A stretch of DNA of 64,000 bases, from NCBI GenBank assembly GCA_965212195.1, contig CBDBUW010000010.1, positions 1,084,460-1,148,459 of the forward strand, in the 5' to 3' direction. Every line of letters starts with the position of its first letter. Position 1 is the first letter of the stretch. A model generated the notes under the pieces. It worked only from the letters and a program-made list of their open reading frames with translations, was not told the origin of the DNA and searched no databases. The translations under genes and the position numbers were made by a program. This document shows positions 9,461 to 18,553 of the stretch, piece by piece. The DNA is from JAJCYK01 sp965212195. GTDB lineage: Bacteria > Bacteroidota > Bacteroidia > Cytophagales > Cyclobacteriaceae.

Positions 9461-10087
9461 TTGCATTTGAAACACAGTAAAGAGGAGATAGCTAACTACC
9501 TGACCCACGGTTTTGGGCTATGGCTGTCTATGGTAGGGTTTGTGGTTTTGCTTCGTTTGGTTTTGCACGAGCCGGATTTCTGGAGACAAACCTCATTTAT
9601 AGTTTACGGGATTTCCGTGATGTTACTATTTGGGGCCTCAACCTTTTATCATGTTTCTTTAAAACCCGCCACCAAGAAAGTTCTTCGCATAATAGATCAT
9701 ATCGCCGTCTACATCCTGATAGCGGGCACCTATACGCCATTTCTACTACTACCCCTGCGTGGCAACTGGGGCTGGACTTTATTGATCATCGTATGGGGAT
9801 TAGCAATAGCAGGTGCTTGTTTCAAATTATGGTTTACTGGAAAATTCAGAAAACTATCCACGGCGATTTACCTGGGAATGGGCTGGTTGATCATTGTGGC
9901 GGTGAAGCCTATGATTGAATTTGTCCCCAACGGGAGTTTGGGATGGCTGTTGGCCGGTGGGTTGTTTTATAGTTTTGGAGTGATCTTCTACAATTGGAAT
10001 AAACTTCGTTATAATCACGCACTGTGGCATTTATTTGTCTTAGCTGGCAGCTGTTGTCATTTTCTTTCCATTACCCTGTATCTATAG
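9461..10087 (+). CDS. PAQR/hemolysin III-family membrane protein
   Basis: The protein has 208 residues and seven predicted hydrophobic segments. Family marks are EEIANYLTHGFG at the N-terminus, the STFYHVSLKP segment carrying the conserved Ser and first His, the IDHIAVYILIAGTYTPF segment with the conserved Asp-His, and NHALWHLFVLAGSCCHF with the C-terminal histidines; in PAQR proteins these residues bind a metal. The family includes TrhA/YqfA-type bacterial proteins with roles in membrane energetics. The start is TTG at 9461; an in-frame stop lies upstream at 9431 and no ATG exists between, so TTG (9461 or 9467) is forced. Confidence 0.88.
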   Translation: MHLKHSKEEIANYLTHGFGLWLSMVGFVVLLRLVLHEPDFWRQTSFIVYGISVMLLFGASTFYHVSLKPATKKVLRIIDHIAVYILIAGTYTPFLLLPLRGNWGWTLLIIVWGLAIAGACFKLWFTGKFRKLSTAIYLGMGWLIIVAVKPMIEFVPNGSLGWLLAGGLFYSFGVIFYNWNKLRYNHALWHLFVLAGSCCHFLSITLYL

Positions 10088-10155
10088 GCGTTTTCATAAT
10101 TTTTACGTGTTTTTCCTGCCGGATAAACTTATATTTAATATTCCATGAAGACGCC

Positions 10156-10866
10156 ATGAGGAAATTCAATATCATCTTGCTCTTGCTGTTTCCAGGGTCT
10201 ATTTGCGCACAAACCCAAGAACTTCGCATAGATCCTACCCGAGTCTATGAAAACAGCAATGGCATCCTTTTTGAGCTCAAACCTCGTCCATCCAACCCCA
10301 GTGCGCAGTACTATTATATTGAAAAGGAATACCGCTCCGGAGATATTTACTTGAAAAACGGCAATGCTATCAGGAACTTGCCTATGAGGTACGATATCAT
10401 GCGTAATCGCATGGAAATCGTTTTTGACCAGGAGATAAAAGTTTTGTATGCCAGCCGCATTGACAGTTTTCAATGGTTCAATACTACCAACGTGGGAATA
10501 TCAAAATTCACCAGGTGTAAAAATTATCCGGTGGATCCAGATATGAAAGGGTTTCTGCAGATCCTAGCAGATGGACCGCTAACCCTAGCCTCTTATACCT
10601 ATCTGAAAGTTTATCCTGCTACCAGCAGTGTGGCTTTGTCGGGGAGCCACCGGGAGCATAACATTTTCAAGAAAGAGGACTTTTTTATTATCAAAGGCCA
10701 GGAAATACTGGGGTTCCCAAAAAAGCGAAAACAAGCTATGCTTATGATGGCCGATCACAAAGATCAAATAAAGCGCTTCATTCGATCACAGGGGCTGGTA
10801 TTTTCACGAAAACAAGATCTTATTAGGATCTTTAAGCAGTACAATTCCTTGAAATCCACGAGTTAA
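10156..10866 (+). CDS. Secreted protein of unknown function
   Basis: I do not recognise a family. ATG at 10156 is preferred over the longer frame from 10024 because it directly gives a clean signal peptide (MRKFNIILLLLFPGSICAQ) and avoids overlap with the PAQR gene. The mature part, about 217 residues, is soluble and mixed in composition, with segments such as SGDIYLKNGNAIRNLPMRYD that look like a beta-rich domain of a type often seen in Bacteroidota secreted proteins, and a basic C-terminal helix. The stop overlaps the next start by one base (TAATG), so it is probably translated together with the deiodinase-like enzyme. Confidence 0.7.
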   Translation: MRKFNIILLLLFPGSICAQTQELRIDPTRVYENSNGILFELKPRPSNPSAQYYYIEKEYRSGDIYLKNGNAIRNLPMRYDIMRNRMEIVFDQEIKVLYASRIDSFQWFNTTNVGISKFTRCKNYPVDPDMKGFLQILADGPLTLASYTYLKVYPATSSVALSGSHREHNIFKKEDFFIIKGQEILGFPKKRKQAMLMMADHKDQIKRFIRSQGLVFSRKQDLIRIFKQYNSLKSTS

Positions 10867-11549
10867 TGAGTGATAACCAAATGATCAATGGCTTCCCGCA
10901 TATACCCTATGCCCGTGAATCCTATTCCCCAGAAGAAATGATTCAGCGTGCACAACAATACTATCAGTGGCTGGATCAAAGACGTACCGTACGGGACATC
11001 AGCAATAAACCCGTTTCCAGGGAGGTCATAGAACAGATGGTATCCGCAGCCTCCAGTGCCCCCTCCGGAGCCCACAAGCAACCCTGGACCTTTTGCCTGG
11101 TGTCGGACTCTTCCATAAAAAAGGAGATCCGAAAGGCTGCCGAAGAAGAGGAGTACCAAAGCTATCATGGGCGTATGAGTGACCGTTGGCTGCAGGATCT
11201 GCAGGCTATCGGTACCGATTGGCATAAGCCCTTCTTAGAAGAAGCTCCCTGGTTGATCATAGTCTTTAAGAAAGTCTACGAGCTGGAAGATGGGGAGAAA
11301 TACAATAATTACTACGTAAATGAATCCGTGGGTTTAGCCTGCGGGTTTTTGTTGACCGCCATTCATCACGCGGGGTTAGTGGCACTAACTCATACTCCCA
11401 GCCCTATGAACTTTCTCAGTAAGATCCTGGATCGGCCAGCCAATGAACGCCCTTATCTTTTGATCCCAGTGGGTTACCCCAAGGTTGAAGCCTTAGTTCC
11501 GGACCTACAACGAAAAAGCCTATCGGAAGTGGCGGTATTTTTTGAGTAA
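10866..11549 (+). CDS. Nitroreductase-superfamily flavoprotein, iodotyrosine deiodinase-like
   Basis: The protein has 227 residues. The FMN-binding core is visible in DQRRTVRDISNKPV (about 37-50) and SAPSGAHKQPWTF (64-76). The active-site lid matches iodotyrosine deiodinase rather than ordinary nitroreductases: Glu96, Tyr100 and Lys121 keep the spacing of human Glu157, Tyr161 and Lys182, which grip the amino acid part of iodotyrosine, and GTDWHKPFL, LTHTPSP and VPDLQRKSL are also family-like. IYD enzymes reductively remove halogen from halotyrosines; bacterial homologues are known. Actual substrate here is inferred. The start overlaps the previous stop; the gene ends exactly at the convergent CtlX-like gene. 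Confidence 0.82.
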   Translation: MSDNQMINGFPHIPYARESYSPEEMIQRAQQYYQWLDQRRTVRDISNKPVSREVIEQMVSAASSAPSGAHKQPWTFCLVSDSSIKKEIRKAAEEEEYQSYHGRMSDRWLQDLQAIGTDWHKPFLEEAPWLIIVFKKVYELEDGEKYNNYYVNESVGLACGFLLTAIHHAGLVALTHTPSPMNFLSKILDRPANERPYLLIPVGYPKVEALVPDLQRKSLSEVAVFFE

Positions 11550-12485
11550 TTAATCCCGGGTCAGGAAAATCCCCGCCATCATGCAACGCATACTACCACC
11601 ACCATACTTTTCGATAGTGGGGATATCTACAGAAACGATCTTGGAGTACTGCTCCAAGGTAACAATCTGCTTCTCCCTGAGACTCTGGTGAGCCGATTGC
11701 GACATGATGATCAATGAAACACCCTTCTGATCCCTTACCTCCATCATATTTCCAGCAAAAGCCGACATCTGCGCGTAGTCAATGTCTACAATTTCGTGAC
11801 CGGTTGATTCCAGACTTTGGACCACTTTGTTGCGGTCTGCTTCATCTCTGATAGCATTCAGACATACCACCGCATACTTACTGGCCACACACATCAATAC
11901 ATTGGTATGATAGATATCCTGACCATTTTCATCAACAGCCCGAAAATGACAACAGGAACAGTCCAAAATTTGGCAAACTTTTTCCAACAACTGCAAATGT
12001 GTCCTTGGCGAAATGTTGGCATAGCATATCTTGTGCTGATAATCTATCACCATACTACCTGTACCCTCCAAAAACAGCCCTTGACTCTCATAGTGGGATA
12101 AATCGATGATATCACTTACCACAAACCCGTATTTTTTGTCCAGAGCTGTAATAAAGTCGATGCGGCGTTCGGCCCGACGGCTGGGTGCCAGCATGGGATA
12201 CAGAATGACTTTGCCGTCCTCATGAAAACTCACCCAATTGTTGGGGAAAACCTCATCGGTGGTCTCAAATGCGTCATTTGGTGTAAAGTCAATAACTTCA
12301 ACATCATGCTGTCTTAGACGTTTCAAACAAGCTTCAAACTCTTGATTGGAAGCTTTTCTGATACCTTCCACGTTCTCTTTTCCATGAGCCTGTTGGAAAG
12401 CGTTGGAAGATGCGGTCTCTTCGTTGTATGCAAAATGTAGGGGCCTGACCATCATAATGGCCTGGGGAGCTTGATTGTCCATCAT
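11550..12485 (-). CDS. Arginine deiminase-related hydrolase (CtlX-like)
   Basis: The protein has 311 residues of the guanidino-group-modifying (amidinotransferase/deiminase) fold. Visible family elements are MMVRPLHFAYNEET at the N-terminus, TTDEVFPNNW with the substrate-binding Asp/Glu, EGTGSMVID, the DIYHTNVLMCV segment with the catalytic His, and the terminal GGGSMRCMMAGIF with the nucleophilic Cys at about residue 301. This layout is that of the citrulline-utilisation hydrolase CtlX group; closely related members act on arginine or dimethylarginine, so the exact substrate is uncertain. Transcribed toward the deiodinase-like gene with no gap. Confidence 0.8.
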   Translation of the reverse strand: MMDNQAPQAIMMVRPLHFAYNEETASSNAFQQAHGKENVEGIRKASNQEFEACLKRLRQHDVEVIDFTPNDAFETTDEVFPNNWVSFHEDGKVILYPMLAPSRRAERRIDFITALDKKYGFVVSDIIDLSHYESQGLFLEGTGSMVIDYQHKICYANISPRTHLQLLEKVCQILDCSCCHFRAVDENGQDIYHTNVLMCVASKYAVVCLNAIRDEADRNKVVQSLESTGHEIVDIDYAQMSAFAGNMMEVRDQKGVSLIIMSQSAHQSLREKQIVTLEQYSKIVSVDIPTIEKYGGGSMRCMMAGIFLTRD

Positions 12486-12532
12486 GGTAGCCTTCTGATT
12501 TTAGAATGCTCACTAAATTAGCTAAATAGATA

Positions 12533-13552
12533 CTAATTCAGCAGTAATTCCTTGCGCAATTTAAATACCTCTCGCAAGCCACTTGCCAGCTTTTTAGATT
12601 GACTAAAGTTTAAGGTTTGCTGACCATCGGAGAAAGCCTTGTGAGGGATCTCATGAGTTTCATAGATAACGCCATCGGCACCGGCCATCACACTGGCTAG
12701 AGCTATAGACGGTACGTAGTCCCGTATACCAATACCATGAGAAGGATCTGCTATTACCGGCAAATGGGTCTTTTCTTTGAGTATGGGGATCGCATTAATA
12801 TCGAAAGTATTACGGCTTGACGTTTCGTAGGTTCTAATCCCTCTCTCACACAGGATAAGCTTTTCGTTTCCCCCGGAAAAAACATACTCTGCAGAATAAA
12901 GCAGCTCGTCAATGGTTCCGGAAATTCCTCTCTTTATCATTACGGGTTTATCAACTTTACCCAATTCGTCTAAAAGGGTGAAGTTTTGGGTATTGCGGGC
13001 ACCTACCTGGTAAATGTCCACATAGTCGTACATATCGGCGATTTGAGCCTCGCGCATTACCTCAGAAATAATCTTTATACCCGCTTCCCGGGCAATTTTG
13101 TGCCATAGCTTAAGCCCATCAAGTCCCAGCCCCCGGAAAGAGTATGGGGAACTTCGTGGTTTATAAACCCCACCCCTCATGATTTGTATTCCGGAGTCCA
13201 CCAAATGATCAACAGTTTTTCGGATTTGATCCTCGTCCTCGATGGAACAGGGTCCCGCCATTAAACTCAGGGAGCCTTTGCTGATTGTCACGCCGTCGCC
13301 TAGATCTACTGTAGTGGGATCCACTTTCCACTTTCTGGAGACCAGCTTATAGCTGTCGGAGACCTTATGGATGTCTTTTACCCCGGGCATAAATCCCACT
13401 GTTCGTATATCGAATTCCCGTTTACCTATCCCTACTAAGTAAGATCCTTTTTGAGTAGTTACCTGTTTGGTCTTGTACGATATCTTATTCATAAAATCTT
13501 GTAGATCCTGCAATTCCTGGGAGGAGACTTCTGGTTGTAGTTGAATGATCAT
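12533..13552 (-). CDS. aroF: 3-deoxy-7-phosphoheptulonate (DAHP) synthase
   Basis: The protein has 339 residues: an N-terminal ferredoxin-like regulatory domain (about 1-70) and a TIM barrel starting near LSLMAGPCSIEDEDQI, with the conserved PRSSPYSFRGLG, PVMIKRG and PVIADPSHGIG segments. It condenses phosphoenolpyruvate and erythrose-4-phosphate, the first step of the shikimate pathway, and is of the type Ibeta (Bacillus-like) class. No chorismate mutase domain is attached. Its start overlaps the trpA stop by four bases (ATGA), so it is the last gene of the trp operon and would be co-controlled by the leader upstream of trpE. Confidence 0.93.
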   Translation of the reverse strand: MIIQLQPEVSSQELQDLQDFMNKISYKTKQVTTQKGSYLVGIGKREFDIRTVGFMPGVKDIHKVSDSYKLVSRKWKVDPTTVDLGDGVTISKGSLSLMAGPCSIEDEDQIRKTVDHLVDSGIQIMRGGVYKPRSSPYSFRGLGLDGLKLWHKIAREAGIKIISEVMREAQIADMYDYVDIYQVGARNTQNFTLLDELGKVDKPVMIKRGISGTIDELLYSAEYVFSGGNEKLILCERGIRTYETSSRNTFDINAIPILKEKTHLPVIADPSHGIGIRDYVPSIALASVMAGADGVIYETHEIPHKAFSDGQQTLNFSQSKKLASGLREVFKLRKELLLN

Positions 13553-14349
13553 GCTTGAGGAGATTTTAAGGATTTTACAAAGTTGTTGACGGTTTCGATC
13601 AGGTGGTGACTTTTCGACAATGTTTTGATAAAAGCGCTACCAATTATCGCCCCCTGAGCATATTGACAGGCTTCAGAAAATGTCTGGTGGTCGTGAATAC
13701 CAAAGCCAATTAGAAATGGGTGTTGCAACTCCAAATTCCTCAATTTTTCAAAGTACGCCTTTTGAGCACTGCTAAGGTTTTTGGTGGAACCTGTAATACT
13801 TGCATCAGATACCGCATAAATAAAGCTTTGGCTATGGCGGTCAATCCATTTGATGCGTTCCGGAGTGGTTTGAGGAGTAACCAGAAAAATATTATGCAAA
13901 TGATACCTTTTAAAGACATTTTGATAGTGATCCAGATATTCCTGCATAGGCAGGTCCGGGATGATGAGGCCGTCCACACCTCGGGTTTGGCACTCCTTAC
14001 AAAATTGTTCTACACCATACTGGAGAATGGGGTTAAGATAGCCCATAAGTATTACTGGAATGTCCGTTTTAAGACGCAGCGACTCTAGCTGGTCCAGTAG
14101 CAATTTAAGGTTCATGCCATTTTGCAGAGCAATGTGATTACTACCTTGAATGGTAGGGCCGTCGGCTACCGGATCGGAGTAGGGTATTCCAATTTCAATC
14201 AGATCGACCCCTGCGGATGCTAGTGAGCAGGCTATGGGCAAGGTATCCTCTAGATTGGGGTATCCAGCAGTGAAATAAACCGATAGAATACCTTGCGGCA
14301 CCTGGTTCAAAAGTCTACTGATCCGATGGGTCTGCATTATTTCTTCCAT
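13549..14349 (-). CDS. trpA: Tryptophan synthase alpha subunit
   Basis: The protein has 266 residues. Signature segments are FTAGYPNLEDTLPIACSLASAG near the N-terminus, DLIEIGIPYSDPVADGPTIQ with the catalytic Glu and Asp, VDGLIIPDLP, and GFGIHDHQT in the phosphate-binding region. It cleaves indole-3-glycerol phosphate and channels indole to TrpB. A second Met at residue 5 is an alternative start. Five bases follow trpB; the stop overlaps the DAHP synthase start. Confidence 0.97.
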   Translation of the reverse strand: MEEIMQTHRISRLLNQVPQGILSVYFTAGYPNLEDTLPIACSLASAGVDLIEIGIPYSDPVADGPTIQGSNHIALQNGMNLKLLLDQLESLRLKTDIPVILMGYLNPILQYGVEQFCKECQTRGVDGLIIPDLPMQEYLDHYQNVFKRYHLHNIFLVTPQTTPERIKWIDRHSQSFIYAVSDASITGSTKNLSSAQKAYFEKLRNLELQHPFLIGFGIHDHQTFSEACQYAQGAIIGSAFIKTLSKSHHLIETVNNFVKSLKSPQA

Positions 14350-14354
14350 ACTTT

Positions 14355-15539
14355 TTAGTATTTACCTTCCCGAATATATGTTTCCAGGTCTTTGTCGCCT
14401 CTGCCAGAAAGGTTAATCACTACCAGATCACTGGGGATTAATTCCAGTTTCTCCAAAGCGGCCAGTGCATGCGCGCTTTCCAAAGCCGGGATAATACCTT
14501 CCAGCTTACTCAATAATATTCCTGCTTCCAGGGTTTCGCCATCGGTGGCATGGAGGAATTGGGCCCGTCCGCTATCATAAAGATAAGCATGCAAGGGCCC
14601 TATGCCTGGATAATCCAGGCCAGCTGATATTGAATACGGTTCTACCACCTGCCCATCATCGGTTTGCATCAAAATAGTCTTGCTACCGTGTAAAACTCCA
14701 GGACGGCCCAAAACCGTTGTGGCCGCAGAACGTCCGCTGTTTATTCCCTTGCCGGCAGCCTCCACCGCCACCAACTGCACTTCCGGATGCTCATTGAAAT
14801 GATAAAACGCACCGGCGGCATTGCTGCCGCCTCCAACACAGGCCACTATATAATCTGGGCGCTTCCGCCCCTCACGTTCCTGCAGCTGGAATTGGATCTC
14901 TTCGCTGATCACCGACTGAAAGCGGGCCACCATATCGGGATAAGGGTGTGGTCCCACTACCGATCCGATTATATAATGAGTATCAACGGGGTTGCTTATC
15001 CAGTGCCTCATGGCCTCGTTGGTGGCATCCTTAAGGGTCCTGCTGCCGCTATAAGCGGTGCGAACTTCCGCTCCCAAAAGCTTCATACGTTCCACATTGG
15101 GCTTTTGACGTTCGATGTCGATTTCGCCCATATAGACGATGCATTTCATGCCCATTAATGCACAGACGGTAGCAGTAGCTACTCCATGTTGCCCGGCACC
15201 CGTTTCGGCAATAATATTATTCTTACCCAGCTTACGGGCCAAAAGGATCTGTCCTACAGTGTTGTTGATCTTGTGAGCCCCGGTATGATTGAGGTCCTCT
15301 CTTTTCAAGTATATCTTACAGCCGAAGTGCGAGGACAGTCTTTCCGCTAAGAACAAAGGAGTTGGTCGGCCCACGTAATCCTTCAGCAGGTATTGGAATT
15401 GCTGCTGGAAATCTGGCTCTTGAATGATTTGCAGATAATTCTTCTGGAGTTCTTCCACATTGGGATGTAGCATTTCAGGGACGTATGCCCCTCCAAACCG
15501 ATCGCCATAATAACCGGACTCGTTGATAGGGAAACTCAT
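14355..15539 (-). CDS. trpB: Tryptophan synthase beta subunit
   Basis: The protein has 394 residues, the normal TrpB1 length. The N-terminus GYYGDRFGGAYVPEML, the pyridoxal-phosphate Lys in LNHTGAHKINN, the phosphate-binding GGGSNAAGAF loop, and the C-terminal VINLSGRGDKD are all present. It joins indole with serine to make tryptophan. The start overlaps the trpF stop by four bases. Confidence 0.98.
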   Translation of the reverse strand: MSFPINESGYYGDRFGGAYVPEMLHPNVEELQKNYLQIIQEPDFQQQFQYLLKDYVGRPTPLFLAERLSSHFGCKIYLKREDLNHTGAHKINNTVGQILLARKLGKNNIIAETGAGQHGVATATVCALMGMKCIVYMGEIDIERQKPNVERMKLLGAEVRTAYSGSRTLKDATNEAMRHWISNPVDTHYIIGSVVGPHPYPDMVARFQSVISEEIQFQLQEREGRKRPDYIVACVGGGSNAAGAFYHFNEHPEVQLVAVEAAGKGINSGRSAATTVLGRPGVLHGSKTILMQTDDGQVVEPYSISAGLDYPGIGPLHAYLYDSGRAQFLHATDGETLEAGILLSKLEGIIPALESAHALAALEKLELIPSDLVVINLSGRGDKDLETYIREGKY

Positions 15540-16159
15540 ATTGTATCTAATTTTTGCTTTAACTCTGACAACATAGCCACATTCTTAATGCCCGGCTCTC
15601 GTTCGAAACGGCTGTTAACATCAATAAACGCCAGGTTCAAATTGGATAGCCGCGAGAGCTGTGGTATTACTTCCAGGGAAATACCACCGCTTAGTATCAT
15701 AGGGATCTCGTTATCATAATCATTCAGAATCCTCCAGTCGAAGGTTCTGCCACTCCCCCCATAACCCGGGGTTTTGGTGTCTAGTAAAAAGTACTCCACC
15801 CAAGGTTTATAGGATTCCCACCCCTTTAGATCGGCCGCTGTTTCTACTGGGAAAGCCTTGATAATAACTTTCCCCATTTCGAAAAGTTCACGACAATAGT
15901 CGGGGGTCTCATTGCCATGCAATTGCCAGAGGTCAAATGGGAACTGTAACCATTTCGATATCAGTTGTTCCATTGGTTCATTAACAAACACCCCCACTTT
16001 TTTAGTAGATTCCGGAAAGCCCTGGGGGATGCCCTTCCAGTTATCCCCTACATATCGTGAGGAGCCTCCATAGCAGATGAACCCCATGTAATCTGGCTCC
16101 AGATTTACAACATCCCGGATGTTATCTTGATACTTCATACCGCACACTTTCCATTTCAT
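15536..16159 (-). CDS. trpF: Phosphoribosylanthranilate isomerase
   Basis: The protein has 207 residues. The N-terminal WKVCGMKYQDNI contains the catalytic Cys, VQLHG-like LWQLHGNET and the Asp in FLLDTKTPGYGGSGRTFDW are family signatures, and LSGGI and IDVNSRFE complete the barrel. It carries out the Amadori rearrangement of phosphoribosylanthranilate. Separate from trpC here, not fused. Eleven bases follow trpC and it overlaps trpB. Confidence 0.96.
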   Translation of the reverse strand: MKWKVCGMKYQDNIRDVVNLEPDYMGFICYGGSSRYVGDNWKGIPQGFPESTKKVGVFVNEPMEQLISKWLQFPFDLWQLHGNETPDYCRELFEMGKVIIKAFPVETAADLKGWESYKPWVEYFLLDTKTPGYGGSGRTFDWRILNDYDNEIPMILSGGISLEVIPQLSRLSNLNLAFIDVNSRFEREPGIKNVAMLSELKQKLDTI

Positions 16160-16170
16160 AACATCGGGGG

Positions 16171-16980
16171 CTAAGCTGTCACGTTGTTAGTTTGTTGGCG
16201 AAGTTGTGTGATAAACTCCCGGCATTTTTTTTCCGGGCGACTGTGCTCCATGAAGTTTTGGCCAATAAGGAATCCCTGATATCCCAATGCTCTCAAGCCA
16301 ATAATGGTGTCTACTTCAAAAATTCCACTCTCTGAGATCTTAACAAAATCTTGAGGAATTTTAGCCGCTAATTGCTTGCTGGTTTGCACGTTAACATCAA
16401 ATGTTTGCAGGTCTCTATTATTGACGCCAACCACATCCACTTCCGGATTGATATGGCTATCAAGCTCCTGGCCATTATGCACTTCCAAAACAACTTCCAA
16501 CCCCAGTGAATGCGCGAATATTGCCAAATCCTGGGCCTTTTGAGGTTCTAGCGCCGCAGCAATCAACAAAATGGCATCTGCTCCGATGCTTTTAGCCTCC
16601 AGAACCTGATACTCGTCAATTATAAAATCTTTACGCAGTATGGGGCATAAATTGTAGCTACGGGCCGTAATAAGATCCTCGTTGCTCCCGCCGAAAAAAG
16701 GGCCATCAGTCAAAACGGAAAGTGCCGAAGCTCCTGCCTGCATATAACCAATTGAAATGCGCTCCACCGAAACCTGATCATTAATAACCCCTCTGCTCGG
16801 AGACTTACGCTTTATTTCCGCAATAATTCCCCATCTGTCGGGTCGTAGTAAATATTTTTTCAGGGACACCGTAGGGGTTTCAAAATAGATGCTCTTTTCC
16901 AAAAGCTTGATGGGAAACAAACTCCTCCGGTCCGCAACCTCCTTTAACTTATGATCTAAGATTTCTTCAAGAATAGGCAT
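16171..16980 (-). CDS. trpC: Indole-3-glycerol-phosphate synthase
   Basis: The protein has 269 residues. WGIIAEIKRKSPSRG carries the catalytic Lys and Glu; ILRKDFIIDEYQVLEAKSIG and VVGVNNRDLQTF, SESGI and FLIGQNFM are the remaining signature strands of the barrel. It closes the indole ring from CdRP. It lies 11 bases after trpD and before trpF in the operon. Confidence 0.97.
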   Translation of the reverse strand: MPILEEILDHKLKEVADRRSLFPIKLLEKSIYFETPTVSLKKYLLRPDRWGIIAEIKRKSPSRGVINDQVSVERISIGYMQAGASALSVLTDGPFFGGSNEDLITARSYNLCPILRKDFIIDEYQVLEAKSIGADAILLIAAALEPQKAQDLAIFAHSLGLEVVLEVHNGQELDSHINPEVDVVGVNNRDLQTFDVNVQTSKQLAAKIPQDFVKISESGIFEVDTIIGLRALGYQGFLIGQNFMEHSRPEKKCREFITQLRQQTNNVTA

Positions 16981-16991
16981 TATTCACTGGT

Positions 16992-17981
16992 TTAAATTCC
17001 CGTTAACTTTTTAAAACATTCCAGAGCTTTACCCTCCAATAAGGAGTTCCTGGCTTGATCTAGCGCTTCATCCCGGGTTTGATTGGGCTGGGCGCAGTGT
17101 AAGGCCAATCCGGCATTGGCTATCACCACATCGTGCTGTGCCGCAGTGCCTTTTCCCTGTAACACATTCCAAAATATTTCGGCTGCCTCCTCAATGGAGT
17201 TCCCCCCCGAAAGCGCCTGAGGTTGGTAATGAGGTAGTCCCAGGTTTTTAGGCCCTAGTACCTCTTCGCGGTCATTGGTAATAAGCTTAAAGTCACCCGT
17301 CAGGCTCACTTCGTCATAACCGTCCAGTGCGTGTAGAATAGCATAATTCTTGTCTGATTGTTGATACAGATACGCGTATAAGCGGGCCAGTTCCAGGTTA
17401 AACACCCCTACCAGCTGATTCGGTGGCTGAGCAGGGTTCACCATGGGACCTAACATATTGAAAAATGTTTTCACGCCTAGTTCCTTGCGTATAGGCGCCA
17501 CGTGTTTCATAGCTGGATGGAATAATGGAGCGTGCAAAAAACAGATCCCGGCATCCTCTATATTTCTGATCAACTGGTCTTTGTCATTGGTAAACTCATA
17601 GCCAAAATGCGACATGAGGTTTGAAGATCCACAAATGGATGAAACTCCGTAATTGCCGTGCTTCGCTACTTTTTGTCCGGCCCCTGCGACTACAAATGAC
17701 GCCAAAGTGGAAATATTGAAGGAGTCCTTCCCATCACCCCCGGTTCCACATAGGTCAATCACCTGATATTCATCCAGTGATAATGGCAGACACAATTCCA
17801 GCATGGCGTCGCGAAAACCCGCCAACTCTTCCACGGTAACCCTACGCATAAGAAAAACCGTAAGAAAGGCTGCTACCTGACTGTTGTTGTAGGCTCCCTT
17901 TGCCAAATTTATCAGCACTTCCTTGGCCTGTATCCGGTCCAGTGAATTATATGCTGTTAAGTGATTTAGGATTTCTTTCAT
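16992..17981 (-). CDS. trpD: Anthranilate phosphoribosyltransferase
   Basis: The protein has 329 residues. DLCGTGGDGKDSFNIST is the PRPP-binding glycine-rich loop, KHGNYGVSS the anthranilate-loop region (most homologues have KHGNRSVSS, so Tyr-Gly replaces Arg-Ser here), and HALDGYDEVSLTG the metal-binding segment. It transfers phosphoribose to anthranilate. The start shares one base with the trpG stop, indicating translational coupling. Confidence 0.96.
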   Translation of the reverse strand: MKEILNHLTAYNSLDRIQAKEVLINLAKGAYNNSQVAAFLTVFLMRRVTVEELAGFRDAMLELCLPLSLDEYQVIDLCGTGGDGKDSFNISTLASFVVAGAGQKVAKHGNYGVSSICGSSNLMSHFGYEFTNDKDQLIRNIEDAGICFLHAPLFHPAMKHVAPIRKELGVKTFFNMLGPMVNPAQPPNQLVGVFNLELARLYAYLYQQSDKNYAILHALDGYDEVSLTGDFKLITNDREEVLGPKNLGLPHYQPQALSGGNSIEEAAEIFWNVLQGKGTAAQHDVVIANAGLALHCAQPNQTRDEALDQARNSLLEGKALECFKKLTGI

Positions 17982-18553
17982 CAGTTTTCTACCCAGTTCT
18001 TAATTATTTCCTTGCCCAAAGGGGTGAGTACAGATTCCGGATGGAATTGTAATCCCGCTACGTCATAGTGCCTATGACGGATGGCCATTACTTCTGGCTG
18101 TAGGGCCCTGGCAGTTACCTTTAACTGCGCGCTAATAGAATCTGCTACTACCGCCCAACTGTGATAACGACCCACCTCCAATTGAGGGGGTATACCTTTA
18201 AATAAGATCTCTTGAGGATCCTCCACCATGATTTGTGAGGCCACACCGTGCAGAACTTCATTCATATTATAGAGCTTAGCACCATAAACTTCAGCGATTC
18301 CCTGGTGTCCCAGACAAATCCCTAAAATACTTTTTGTAGGACCGAATGACTCGATAAGCTTCAGCATGATCCCGGCCTCCGAAGGAATTCCCGGGCCCGG
18401 TGACAGTAGGATCTTGTGGTACGCCTCTATTTGCTGTAGACTTATTTGATCATTGCGGTGTACCTCTAGTCGGTCCCCGTAACCCAGTTCCCGCAGGATG
18501 TGCACCAAATTATAGGTAAAGGAATCGTAGTTGTCAAACACCAGGATCTTCAT
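17981..18553 (-). CDS. trpG: Anthranilate synthase component II (glutamine amidotransferase)
   Basis: The protein has 190 residues, a class I glutamine amidotransferase. NYDSFTYNLVH, LSPGPGIPSEAG, the nucleophile Cys in ILGICLGHQGIAEVYG and the His/Glu of GLQFHPESVLT are present. It provides ammonia to TrpE; in many bacteria the same protein also serves p-aminobenzoate synthesis. It overlaps trpE by four bases and trpD by one. Confidence 0.97.
   Translation of the reverse strand: MKILVFDNYDSFTYNLVHILRELGYGDRLEVHRNDQISLQQIEAYHKILLSPGPGIPSEAGIMLKLIESFGPTKSILGICLGHQGIAEVYGAKLYNMNEVLHGVASQIMVEDPQEILFKGIPPQLEVGRYHSWAVVADSISAQLKVTARALQPEVMAIRHRHYDVAGLQFHPESVLTPLGKEIIKNWVEN

Noticed and set aside
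10024..10155. N-terminal extension of the secreted protein gene
   Set aside because: It overlaps the PAQR gene, is shadow-like in composition, and hides the clear signal peptide starting at 10156.
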